NCBI GenBank assembly: GCA_965227145.1
Contig: OZ245730.1
Coordinates: forward strand, 3,968,001 to 4,032,000
Direction of reading: 5' to 3'
Source of the DNA: JACKAQ01 sp965227145
GTDB taxonomy: Bacteria; Calditrichota; Calditrichia; RBG-13-44-9; J075
Length of the DNA: 64,000 nucleotides
Positions 53,084 through 60,777 of the stretch are shown here, piece by piece (position 1 is the stretch's first letter; the number at the start of each line of letters is the position of its first letter). A program made the position numbers and the translations under genes. The notes beneath the pieces are model-generated. The model searched no databases and had not been told where the DNA came from. It saw only the letters and a program-made list of their open reading frames with translations.

Positions 53084-53869
53084 ATGAATGAAACAAAAAT
53101 GGCTAAAAAGACTAAATCGATAAAATACAAACACTTAAAGAAGGGGTTTGTTTTGAAACAAACAATCAGATTTGCACTTTTCGGATTTGTTACATTGCTG
53201 CTGTCGAGTTGCGGCGCATCGAATCCGGTTGAGAAAATGCAACGCGAACTGAACGAATACCCGGAATATTCCATTATTCTGGAAGATATGAAAATGGAAG
53301 GCACTTTTTTTAAGGATTACTTTCATCAATATAAAATCATTCATGCGGAAAAAGCCGGCGATTCGCTGGCATATTTTACCAATCAAACGGAATGGCTTTT
53401 GGTTGATGAAGATTTTTTCAGCAATTACCAACGGTATTTGGGAATGACAATCGCTTCCAAATCTGCCGAAGGCGATGTGAGCGACTCGCCGCAACCGCCG
53501 GGCTACCAATATGTTGGCGATGAACGCTACGGCCAATGGCGAACCGACAACAGCGGCGGCAGTTTTTGGGAATTTTACGGAAAATACGCCATGCTGCAGG
53601 CGCTGCTCGGCGGCTGGAATCGCCCGATTTATCAGGATGACTGGCGCGATTACCGCACTTCCCGGCGCAACAATCAGCCGTATTTCGGCAAAAATCGCCA
53701 GTGGGGCACCGACGGAACCGCAACGAAAAAAACGAATCCAACGTTCTTCCAACGCCGCCAAATGCGCGAACAGGCGTCCAAACAATCCTTTACGGATAAG
53801 CTGAAACAACGCACACGCCGCAGCAATATGAGTAAATCCCGAAGCCGCAGCGGTGGTTTTGGTAAATAA
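53084..53869 (+). CDS. Lipoprotein of the Psp-like cluster
   Basis: The frame from ATG 53084 gives 261 residues, but the lipoprotein signal (KQTIRFALFGFVTLLLSSC) would fit a TTG start at 53153 with AAGAAGGGG upstream. I keep the longer call and flag the start as uncertain. After the lipid Cys, residues ~50-150 are a charged alpha/beta part. The C-terminal half is rich in Trp, Tyr, Gly and Arg ('YGQWRTDNSGGSFWEFYGKYAML') and ends in a Ser/Arg tail with GGFGK. Position and composition resemble the DUF1190/DUF4247 lipoproteins found next to DUF350 genes. This is inference, not a firm match. Confidence 0.65.
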   Translation: MNETKMAKKTKSIKYKHLKKGFVLKQTIRFALFGFVTLLLSSCGASNPVEKMQRELNEYPEYSIILEDMKMEGTFFKDYFHQYKIIHAEKAGDSLAYFTNQTEWLLVDEDFFSNYQRYLGMTIASKSAEGDVSDSPQPPGYQYVGDERYGQWRTDNSGGSFWEFYGKYAMLQALLGGWNRPIYQDDWRDYRTSRRNNQPYFGKNRQWGTDGTATKKTNPTFFQRRQMREQASKQSFTDKLKQRTRRSNMSKSRSRSGGFGK

Positions 53870-53884
53870 TCAAATGAGGTAATA

Positions 53885-54067
53885 ATGGAAAATAACGATC
53901 AAAATCAGGACAATAAAAAAGAAATGGGAAAATGGGTTGCCGTTGGCATCGCTATTGGAACGGCATTGGGCGTTTCAATGGATAATATAGGGCTTGGCAT
54001 CTCGTTGGGTCTTGTGATCGGTCTGGCAATCGGCTCAGTAAAATCCCGAAATGATAAAACGGAGTAA
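53885..54067 (+). CDS. Small glycine-zipper membrane protein, 60 aa
   Basis: An acidic N-terminus is followed by two Gly-rich helices (about 17-30 and 35-52, GIAIGTALG and GLGISLGLVIGLAIG) and a charged tail. GAGGT lies before the start, and its stop is 3 nt before the DUF350 gene. It may oligomerise in the membrane through its glycine zippers. Confidence 0.7.
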   Translation: MENNDQNQDNKKEMGKWVAVGIAIGTALGVSMDNIGLGISLGLVIGLAIGSVKSRNDKTE

Positions 54068-54070
54068 AAA

Positions 54071-54916
54071 ATGACTTTAGACCAAACCATATCCGGGTTA
54101 ATTTACCTTATTGCAGTGTTTATCCTTTTTTGGCTGGGCAAAGTGGTTTATGGTATAACCAATCCGCGCATCAATTTACGCGACGAATTGGTGAAAAAAG
54201 ATAATCTAGCAATGGCGCTGGCGGTGATCGGCTACTATTTCGGGCTGATTATCGCGTTGGGTGGCGTGCTCTCCAGCGAATCCGCAGGATTGTTCATCGA
54301 TCTGTTCGAGATATTTTTTTACGGCATCATTTCGATTGTGCTGATGAATTTCTCGATCAAAATCAATGACAAAATCATCCTCAGCAAATTTGACAATATC
54401 AAAGAAATTATCGACGATCAAAACGCCGGAACGGGCGTTGTGGAAGCAGCCAACCACATTGCCGTGGGCATGATTATCGCCGGTGCGATGAGTGGCGATT
54501 ACGGCGGATGGGCAACTGCGCTCACCTTCTGGATTTTGGGACAGGCTGTGCTGATTGTCGCAGGTATCGTTTACGCCAAAATTCTGCCGTTCGATTTGCA
54601 TGCGGAAATCGAAAAAGATAACGTTGCTGTTGGCGTCGCGTTTGCGGGTGTGCTGATCGCCATCGGTAACATCGTGCGCATCGGCTCGACCGGCGATTTT
54701 ATTTCGTGGCAGCAAAACCTCACCACGTTTTTCGGGTTCGTAATTTTCGGGCTGGTGCTGCTGCCGGTTTTGCGTTTTCTGACCGACAAAGTGTTGCTTC
54801 CCGGCGAAAAACTCACAGATGAACTGGTGAATCAGACAAAGCCGAATATCGGCGCCGGCGCGGTGGAAGCGTTTGCCTACATCGGCGCGTCGTTTTTGGT
54901 TGGTTGGGTTATCTAG
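54071..54916 (+). CDS. DUF350-family membrane protein (YjfL-like, double)
   Basis: 281 residues with about eight membrane helices in two tandem DUF350 units. Each unit carries a 'E.....DN.A.....G...G..I...G' word: 'DELVKKDNLAMALAVIGYYFGLIIALGG' and 'HAEIEKDNVAVGVAFAGVLIAIGNIVR'. DUF350 proteins are found beside PspA-type proteins and polyamine or glutathionylspermidine genes, as yjfL in E. coli. A membrane or channel-like role is assumed. The TAG stop directly touches the left repeat of the cassette at 54917. Confidence 0.88.
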   Translation: MTLDQTISGLIYLIAVFILFWLGKVVYGITNPRINLRDELVKKDNLAMALAVIGYYFGLIIALGGVLSSESAGLFIDLFEIFFYGIISIVLMNFSIKINDKIILSKFDNIKEIIDDQNAGTGVVEAANHIAVGMIIAGAMSGDYGGWATALTFWILGQAVLIVAGIVYAKILPFDLHAEIEKDNVAVGVAFAGVLIAIGNIVRIGSTGDFISWQQNLTTFFGFVIFGLVLLPVLRFLTDKVLLPGEKLTDELVNQTKPNIGAGAVEAFAYIGASFLVGWVI

Positions 54917-55472
54917 CTGGTTTCTGGATTGGGGTTTCTGGTTTCTGGATGCTCTGAAAAATGCAAACTAAAGTGTAGAATGTGAAAATGAGTTACAAAA
55001 AATTACAGATATGGCAGCTATCTCGTGAAATTGTGATTGATATTCACAACATGACGCTGGAAACGTTACCAAAATTTGAGATGTTCGAAACAGGATCACA
55101 AATTCGCAGATCGAGCAAATCGACCAAGTCTTTGATTGTGGAAGGATACGGCAGGCGATATTATAAACAGGATTTCATACGTTATTTGTTGAACGCACTT
55201 GCATCAAATGATGAGACCATCGATCATTTGGAAACGCTCTATGAAACGAATTCTTTAGCCGATTCCCGGCTATACGAAAGTATCCATGAACGGCTCATTT
55301 CTCTGGGAAAAATGCTAAACAATTTCATCAATTCCGTTCAAAAAAATCATCAGATGCCTTCGATTTATGTAAAAGAAGAAATGCCAGACTATCTGAATTT
55401 TCCGGAAACCGAATATGACCAAACAAACTAAAATTTCAACCAAAATCGATTCGGAATCCAGAACCCAGAATC
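54917..55472. mobile_element. Four-helix-bundle cassette 1 with inverted repeats
   Basis: The left repeat (54934-54950, GTTTCTGGTTTCTGGAT) pairs as an inverted repeat with 55456-55472 (ATCCAGAACCCAGAATC), 15 of 17 matches. A second TTTCTGGAT lies at 54921-54929. Between them is one gene, the four-helix-bundle protein. The left end abuts the DUF350 stop codon. The right repeat is read as residues 14-19 of the spermidine-synthase-like protein. The layout copies that of cassette 2, but with a different repeat sequence. Confidence 0.6.
54988..55431 (+). CDS. Four-helix-bundle protein (23S rRNA intervening-sequence type)
   Basis: 147 residues, all helical. 'YKKLQIWQLSREIVIDIHNMT' and 'QIRRSSKSTKSLIVEGYGRR.YKQDFIRYLLNALAS.DETIDHLETL' are typical of the family first seen inside 23S rRNA intervening sequences. 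The molecular function is unknown, though members form pentamers. The gene overlaps the start of the next gene by 17 nt. It is the only gene of cassette 1 and is not related to the Psp genes around it. Confidence 0.88.
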   Translation: MSYKKLQIWQLSREIVIDIHNMTLETLPKFEMFETGSQIRRSSKSTKSLIVEGYGRRYYKQDFIRYLLNALASNDETIDHLETLYETNSLADSRLYESIHERLISLGKMLNNFINSVQKNHQMPSIYVKEEMPDYLNFPETEYDQTN

Positions 55473-57004
55473 TCTCCGGCAACTGGCTGCTGAAAGCCTG
55501 CATTTTCGCCACCGGATTATCCGGAATTGTGGCGGAATACGTGATGTCCACGCTGGCGAGTTATCTGCTCGGTAACTCCGTTTTGCAGTGGACACTCACT
55601 ATTTCCATCATGCTGTTTGCGATGGGCGTTGGCAGCCGTTTCAGCAAATTTGTGGATGACGCGTTGCTGGATGCGTTCGTCTTCACGGAATTACTGCTCT
55701 CCGTTTTATGTGCGATCAGCGCCACAACTATCTATTTTTTATCGGCTTACATGAATCCGATCACGCCGCTGATTTACACGCTGTCATTCGCTATCGGTTT
55801 GCTGATCGGGCTGGAAATTCCGCTGGCAACCCGGCTCAACGATTATTTCGAGGATCTGCGCATCAACATCAGTTCGGTGATGGAAAAAGATTATTACGGC
55901 GCTTTGCTCGGCGGATTGCTGTTTGCGTTTGTTGCCCTCCCCTACCTCGGCTTAACATATACGCCCATTTTGCTCGGCGCAGTAAATTTTGCCGTTGCGG
56001 CGGCGCTGTTTTGGCAGCATCGCGATTCGCTAAAATTTCCCAAAACGCTCACTGCCGGATTTTTGATTGTTCCCGCGTTACTCGGCGCATTGGCCGTTTC
56101 GGCGGAGCCGATTGTGTTGTATGGCGAGCAGCAAAAATATGTGGATAAAGTTGTTTATCAGGAGCAAACGCCCTATCAGCGAATTGTGATTACCCAATTC
56201 AAAAATGATTACTGGCTGTATCTCAATGGAAATGAACAATTTAGCAGCTACGACGAACATCGCTATCACGAACCGCTGGTGCATCCGGCAATGCTGGCGA
56301 GCGTTGCGCATAAAAATGTGCTGATTCTCGGTGGCGGCGATGGATTGGCTGCGCGGGAAATCCTCAAATATCCCGACGTCGAAAAAATTACGCTGGTCGA
56401 TCTCGATCCGGCGATGACGGAACTCGGCAAGAATTACCCGGTTTTTTGCCAACTCAACCAAAATGCGCTCAGCGATCCCCGGGTGCAGATTCGCAACGAG
56501 GACGCATATACATTCTTGCAGCAAACCCGGGAAATTTTCGACGTCATTATCATCGATTTGCCCGATCCGAAAACCATCGAGCTGGCGCGATTGTACACCC
56601 GGGAATTTTATCAACTGGCGAAACGCCAACTGTCCAAAGGCGGGATTGTGGTTACGCAAGCTGGCAGCCCGTTTTTTTCGCGGGAAGCGTATCTCTGCAT
56701 ATTGCAAACGATGCGAACCGCCGGATTAGCAGCCATTCCGTTTCATAATCACATTCCCACGCTCGGCGAGTGGGGTTGGGTGCTGGCAATGAATGCGGAA
56801 ATCGACGAAAATCGTTTGAAAAATCACCTGCTGTCGCTATCATTTGATGATTTGGAAACACGTTTTTTGAACCGCGATGCAATGGCAGCGATGCTCCTTT
56901 TCGGCAAAAACGAACTGGACGGTATCGCATCGATTCGCGTTAATTCCGAACTGGAACTCGCATTATTTGATTATTACAAAAATGGGTCGTGGGAATTTTA
57001 TTAA
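55415..57004 (+). CDS. Membrane-bound spermidine-synthase-like protein
   Basis: 529 residues. Residues ~24-230 hold seven or so membrane helices. The C-terminal part is a spermidine synthase domain with 'LNGNEQFSSYDEHRYHEPLVHPAM', the SAM-type site LILGGGDGLAAREI (about 301-314), 'VDLDPAM' and the catalytic-loop word DLPDP. It would transfer aminopropyl groups to make polyamines at the membrane, or act on a related substrate. The N-terminal ~20 residues are polar, lack a good ribosome binding site, and overlap cassette 1. The native start may lie nearer NWLLKACIF. Both gene borders touch cassettes. Confidence 0.88.
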   Translation: MTKQTKISTKIDSESRTQNLSGNWLLKACIFATGLSGIVAEYVMSTLASYLLGNSVLQWTLTISIMLFAMGVGSRFSKFVDDALLDAFVFTELLLSVLCAISATTIYFLSAYMNPITPLIYTLSFAIGLLIGLEIPLATRLNDYFEDLRINISSVMEKDYYGALLGGLLFAFVALPYLGLTYTPILLGAVNFAVAAALFWQHRDSLKFPKTLTAGFLIVPALLGALAVSAEPIVLYGEQQKYVDKVVYQEQTPYQRIVITQFKNDYWLYLNGNEQFSSYDEHRYHEPLVHPAMLASVAHKNVLILGGGDGLAAREILKYPDVEKITLVDLDPAMTELGKNYPVFCQLNQNALSDPRVQIRNEDAYTFLQQTREIFDVIIIDLPDPKTIELARLYTREFYQLAKRQLSKGGIVVTQAGSPFFSREAYLCILQTMRTAGLAAIPFHNHIPTLGEWGWVLAMNAEIDENRLKNHLLSLSFDDLETRFLNRDAMAAMLLFGKNELDGIASIRVNSELELALFDYYKNGSWEFY

Positions 57005-57014
57005 AAACCGGCTG

Positions 57015-57445
57015 TTGGCATTTTGCCTTTGGCTATTGGCACTTAAAATTACAGATTATCTTTATGCGAAACTTCAGAAATCTTAAAATTTGGCAAGAAA
57101 GCATTCTAATGGTAAAAACCATTTACTTTTTAGCCACATTGTTGCCGGTTGAAGAAAAATTCGGATTGAGAAGCCAAATATGTCGAGCGGCAATTTCAAT
57201 ACCATCAAATATTGCTGAAGGCTGCAGCCGTAATAGCGAAATAGAATTCAAGCGTTTTTTAGAAATCGCATTAGGCTCATCATTCGAACTGGAAACACAG
57301 CTCTATATAATTCAGGAAATTCCTTTAATTACTTCAGAAAAAATTCAACCAATAATCGATCAATTACACATATCACAAAAAATGATAAACAACCTGATCG
57401 GCAAAATAAAAGCCAATAGCTAACTGCCAAAAGCCAAATGCCAAT
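57015..57445. mobile_element. Four-helix-bundle cassette 2 with inverted repeats
   Basis: The left repeat 57015-57033 (TTGGCATTTTGCCTTTGGC) matches the complement of 57427-57445 at 17 of 19 positions. The inner word TATTGGC (57034-57040) matches GCCAATA at 57412-57418 after a 7-nt offset. The single gene between them is a second four-helix-bundle protein, whose stop codon lies in the right repeat. The left end lies 10 nt after the stop of the spermidine-synthase-like gene. The right end contains the start codons of the K+ channel gene. Confidence 0.65.
57064..57423 (+). CDS. Four-helix-bundle protein (23S rRNA intervening-sequence type), second copy
   Basis: 119 residues, the common family length. 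'FRNLKIWQESI.MVK.IY' and 'FGLRSQICRAAISIPSNIAEGCSRNSEIEFKRFLEIALGSSFELETQL' are diagnostic. It is a different subgroup from the copy at 54988 (SIPSNIAEG instead of SLIVEG), so the two cassettes did not arise by recent duplication. I start at ATG 57064. A longer frame would begin inside the previous gene's end and the left repeat. Confidence 0.9.
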   Translation: MRNFRNLKIWQESILMVKTIYFLATLLPVEEKFGLRSQICRAAISIPSNIAEGCSRNSEIEFKRFLEIALGSSFELETQLYIIQEIPLITSEKIQPIIDQLHISQKMINNLIGKIKANS

Positions 57446-58454
57446 GAAAAATATTGCCCAAAACATCATCAAATTTGTCATCAAGGAAAACCTGCACCGC
57501 ATTTTGCTGATCATGTTTTTGCTGATTGTTTTTGGTGCGGTGGGCATGGCGCTTTTTGAACCGAATGTCAATTGGGATAACGCGCTGTGGTGGAGCATCG
57601 TCACGTTGACCACTGTCGGATATGGCGATATTGCGCCAACTACGTTCGGCGGGCGCATTGTTGGCGCTATCATCATGATTTTGGGCATCGGCATTTTGGG
57701 GATGTTCACGGCAACCATCGCCAGCGTATTTGTGGAGCAAAAACTGAAAGTGAATCGCGGAATGAGCAATTACGATTTCACCAATCACACGATTATTTGT
57801 GAATGGAATTATCGCGCCAAAGAAATTTTGAGAGAGCTGCGGTCGGACAGTCGCGTGCTGGATCAACCGATCATTTTGATCGCAGATGTTGACGAAAAAC
57901 CGGTGAATGACGAAAATCTCCATTTCATCAAAGGCGAAGTGGACGAAGCGAATTTGCAGCGCGCCAATATTGCTGCTGCCAAAACGGTCGTCATCCTCGG
58001 TGATGACAAACTCGATAACAACGCCCGCGATGCACAAGTGGTGCTCGCCGCACTGATTATCAAATCCATCAACCCGAGCGCTTATACAATTGTGGAATTG
58101 GTGAACGAACAAAACGTGGCCCATTGCCGTAAAGCGCATGTGGACGAAATTATTGTTTTAAATGAATTTAGCAGCCGTTTAATTGCCCGCGCAGCGCTCG
58201 ATCACGGTATTTCGAAGGTGATGAGCGAACTGCTCAGCGCCAGCACCGGCAACAATTTGTATCAGGTGCCGGTGCCCCGCGAACTGGCCGATCAATCTTT
58301 TTTGGTTGTGTTTTCGGAGATGAAACGCACCCGGAACAGCATTGTGCTGGCGGTGTATCGCCGGGAGCAGGATATCGTGATTTCCAATCCGGATGTAAAT
58401 TTGGTGGTAGCCGCGAACGACCAGTTGGTGATCGTTTCGCAAAACGAACAGTAA
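57438..58454 (+). CDS. Two-helix K+ channel with RCK domains
   Basis: 338 residues. Helix 1 (about 20-40), the pore loop with the K+ filter TVGYGD (59-64), helix 2 (about 72-96), then an RCK_N (TrkA-N-like, from about 112, HTIICEWNYRAKEIL) and an RCK_C domain (about 255-335). The nucleotide-site glycines of the Rossmann loop are partly replaced (CEWNYRA), so ligand binding may differ. The start codons (57438 or 57444) lie in the right repeat of cassette 2, and no Shine-Dalgarno is visible. Confidence 0.92.
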   Translation: MPMKNIAQNIIKFVIKENLHRILLIMFLLIVFGAVGMALFEPNVNWDNALWWSIVTLTTVGYGDIAPTTFGGRIVGAIIMILGIGILGMFTATIASVFVEQKLKVNRGMSNYDFTNHTIICEWNYRAKEILRELRSDSRVLDQPIILIADVDEKPVNDENLHFIKGEVDEANLQRANIAAAKTVVILGDDKLDNNARDAQVVLAALIIKSINPSAYTIVELVNEQNVAHCRKAHVDEIIVLNEFSSRLIARAALDHGISKVMSELLSASTGNNLYQVPVPRELADQSFLVVFSEMKRTRNSIVLAVYRREQDIVISNPDVNLVVAANDQLVIVSQNEQ

Positions 58455-58469
58455 TGTTGAGGTGATGAA

Positions 58470-58835
58470 ATGTCCCTTTTTTCAAGAATCGCAGGAATTA
58501 TTCGCGCAAACCTGAATTTCCGGCGCGATGATGTTGACATCGACGATAGCGTTTACGACGAAATTCGTGATTCGCAGCGCGAATACCAGCGCCAAAAACA
58601 GCAGCAAAATGATGCCAATCATCACCGGAATGATGATCCGTTGGCCAAACATTACGCCAATCTCGAAGTGCCATACGGCTCGGATCTGGAAACTGTCACC
58701 AAATCGTGGAAAGCGTTGCTGCGCAAATATCACCCTGATATTCATTCCGGCGATCCCGAAAAACAGAAAATTGCGAATCAACTTGTTCAGGAATTAAACC
58801 AATCTTATAATGAGTTGAAAAAAAAGTTGCGCTGA
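58470..58835 (+). CDS. J-domain protein with a PspA-like N-terminal helix
   Basis: 121 residues. The N-terminus MSLFSRIAGIIRANLN is amphipathic and looks like the PspA membrane-binding start (compare MGIFSRIFKIF in the last gene of the cluster). An acidic/Gln-rich linker (about 20-55) follows. The C-terminal J domain (about 60-120) has the HPD tripeptide (88-90) in LLRKYHPD. It would recruit DnaK to the membrane or to PspA (inference). A strong GAGGTGATG lies before the start. Confidence 0.85.
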   Translation: MSLFSRIAGIIRANLNFRRDDVDIDDSVYDEIRDSQREYQRQKQQQNDANHHRNDDPLAKHYANLEVPYGSDLETVTKSWKALLRKYHPDIHSGDPEKQKIANQLVQELNQSYNELKKKLR

Positions 58836-58911
58836 AAAACTATCATAAACAATTGTTTTCTATAGATTTAATCAACATAATTAATTCACTATTACAACAG
58901 GAGGCTTACGT

Positions 58912-59313
58912 ATGGCCATGTTTAGCAAATTCGAAATGGTTAAGGATTATTTAATGGAACTCGGCTTTGCGATTATTCGCGAAGATGAGGATGAAGAGAT
59001 CGTTGTTGTAAATGATCCCGATAATGGCATCAACAATATGGTCATCGATTGCGAAGACCCGATTGTGATTATGGAGCAATTGATTATGGAAGTGCCGGAA
59101 AAACCCGGCGATTTGTATGAGAAATTGCTGAAAATGAACCGCACACTGGTTCACGGCGCATTTGTGCTGGATGAAGAAGGCAAACGCGTTATTTATCGCG
59201 ATACGTTGCAGCTGGAAAATCTCGATAAAAATGAGCTGGAAGCCTCGATTGTCGCGCTTTCCATGGGCATTGCGGAATTTGGCAACGAATTGCTGAAATA
59301 CGCCAAACGCTAA
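58912..59313 (+). CDS. YbjN-domain protein
   Basis: 133 residues with the alpha-beta layout of YbjN/type III chaperone-like proteins. 'VKDYLMELGFAIIREDEDEEIVVV' forms the first hairpin, 'LYEKLLKMNRTLVHGAFVLDEEGKRVIYRDTL' the core, and the C-terminal helix 'LEASIVALSMGIAEFGNELLK' the end. YbjN proteins are linked to PspA-type genes and are thought to be chaperone-like. A strong AGGAGG precedes the ATG. Confidence 0.85.
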   Translation: MAMFSKFEMVKDYLMELGFAIIREDEDEEIVVVNDPDNGINNMVIDCEDPIVIMEQLIMEVPEKPGDLYEKLLKMNRTLVHGAFVLDEEGKRVIYRDTLQLENLDKNELEASIVALSMGIAEFGNELLKYAKR

Positions 59314-59376
59314 TTTTTTTCTCGTTTAACTATTTGATAATATTTAATTTGAAACCAAACTTCAGGAGATAAAAAG

Positions 59377-60096
59377 ATGGGTATTTTTTCGCGCATATTC
59401 AAAATTTTCCAGTCGGAGGCGCATTCAGTTGTGGATCAACTGGAAGATCCGATCAAATTGACCGAACAGGGCATTCGCGATTTGAAAAAAGATTTGGCTC
59501 AAGCCATGCGCAGCCTGGCGGAGGTAAAATCGCTGGCCATCCGCATGCGCAAAGATGGCGAAGATCAGAAACAACTGGCTGCCGATTACGAACGCAAAGC
59601 CATGATGCTGCTCCAACGCGCCCAAAGTGGCGAAATGGACGCCGCCGAAGTTGATCGTTTGGCAACCGAAGCGCTCACCAAAAAAGAAGATTCTTCGCGC
59701 CGCGCAAAGGAATTTATGACCAATCACGAGCAGCAGCAGAAAATGGCCGATCAGTTGCAGAACAAAGTGAATAAACTGAAATCTGCGATTTCCAAATATG
59801 AAAACGAACTGGTCACCCTTCGCGCCCGCGCCCGCACTGCGGAATCGATGAAAAAAATCAACAAACAAATGGCGCAGGTCGATGCATCCAGCACCGTTGC
59901 GATGCTCGAAAAAATGAAAGACAAAGTGACCGAAGAAGAGTCGCTGGCGGAAGCCTACGGCGAAATGGCCGATACAACCAAATCGGTTGACGAAGAAATT
60001 GACAAAGCGTTGGCGGGTGCATCCGTGGATGCCGCAAAAGATTCGCTGGCGGCGCTGAAAGCCAAAATGGGCTTAAAAGAAGGCGATGCCAAATAG
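59377..60096 (+). CDS. PspA/IM30-family protein, second copy
   Basis: 239 residues, coiled coil throughout. The start MGIFSRIFKIFQSEAHSVVDQ and 'EDPIKLTEQGIRDLKKDLAQAMRSLAEVK' are PspA-like, nearer to the YjfJ-type branch than the copy at 48088 (inference). The C-terminal region differs (ASVDAAKDSLAALKAKMG). A good GGAG lies before the ATG. It closes the cluster, and a terminator follows. Confidence 0.93.
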   Translation: MGIFSRIFKIFQSEAHSVVDQLEDPIKLTEQGIRDLKKDLAQAMRSLAEVKSLAIRMRKDGEDQKQLAADYERKAMMLLQRAQSGEMDAAEVDRLATEALTKKEDSSRRAKEFMTNHEQQQKMADQLQNKVNKLKSAISKYENELVTLRARARTAESMKKINKQMAQVDASSTVAMLEKMKDKVTEEESLAEAYGEMADTTKSVDEEIDKALAGASVDAAKDSLAALKAKMGLKEGDAK

Positions 60097-60130
60097 TTGT
60101 TTTTTAATCAGTTGCGAAATTTTTTAATAA

Positions 60131-60163
60131 AAAAGGGGCGTATTTAAAACATGCCCCTTTTTT
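60131..60163. terminator. Two-way terminator at the end of the Psp-like cluster
   Basis: AAAAGGGGC (60131-60139) and GCCCCTTTT (60153-60161) form a 9-bp stem with A and T runs outside. It lies between the second pspA-type gene and the convergent rfbC gene. Confidence 0.85.
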
Positions 60164-60213
60164 ATTTCAAATTGATTTTTTGTGACACCCGAACGATCGT
60201 TTGTTAAAAAGAC

Positions 60214-60774
60214 TCAGTATTCCGGCAACAAATTTTTCGGCGCATTGTTCAACGCCGGGTGCACTTCGTCCTTCGGTGATAAAATCGGATTTACATCCAG
60301 TTGCCAGTCGATGCCAATTTCCGGATCGGACCATTGGATGCCGTATTCATCTTTTCCATCGTAAAAATCGGTGCATTTATAGGTCACGTTCGCGGTTTCG
60401 CTGACCACATAAAATCCGTGGGCGAATCCCGGCGGCACGTAAATTTGCCATTTGTTGCGCTCGGAAAGCGTTACACCGACCCATTTTCCAAACGTTGGCG
60501 AGCCTTTGCGGATGTCCACTGCCACATCAAAAATTTCGCCGGAAACCGCCTGAACCAGCTTGCCCTGCGGTCGTTTCAATTGATAATGCAATCCCCGCAA
60601 AATGCCTTTTGTGGAAAACGAGTGATTGTCCTGCACAAAATTTTCGCGAATACCGGCTTCGGCGTATTTTTCCGCATGAAATGTTTCCATAAAAAAGCCG
60701 CGCGGATCGCGGAACACCCGCGGCTTGATGACCAGAACTTCCGGAATTTCCGTTGGCTCAACCGTAATCGACAT
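60214..60774 (-). CDS. rfbC: dTDP-4-dehydrorhamnose 3,5-epimerase
   Basis: 186 residues, full length. The catalytic His63 is in ILRGLHYQ. 'GKLVQAVSGEIFDVAVDIR', 'PPGFAHGFYV' and the Tyr in 'VTYKCTDFY' (Tyr132) complete the cupin active site. It makes dTDP-4-keto-L-rhamnose for surface polysaccharides. It is 3 nt after ugd in the same operon. The other rfb genes are not in this window. Confidence 0.95.
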   Translation of the reverse strand: MSITVEPTEIPEVLVIKPRVFRDPRGFFMETFHAEKYAEAGIRENFVQDNHSFSTKGILRGLHYQLKRPQGKLVQAVSGEIFDVAVDIRKGSPTFGKWVGVTLSERNKWQIYVPPGFAHGFYVVSETANVTYKCTDFYDGKDEYGIQWSDPEIGIDWQLDVNPILSPKDEVHPALNNAPKNLLPEY

Positions 60775-60777
60775 GAA

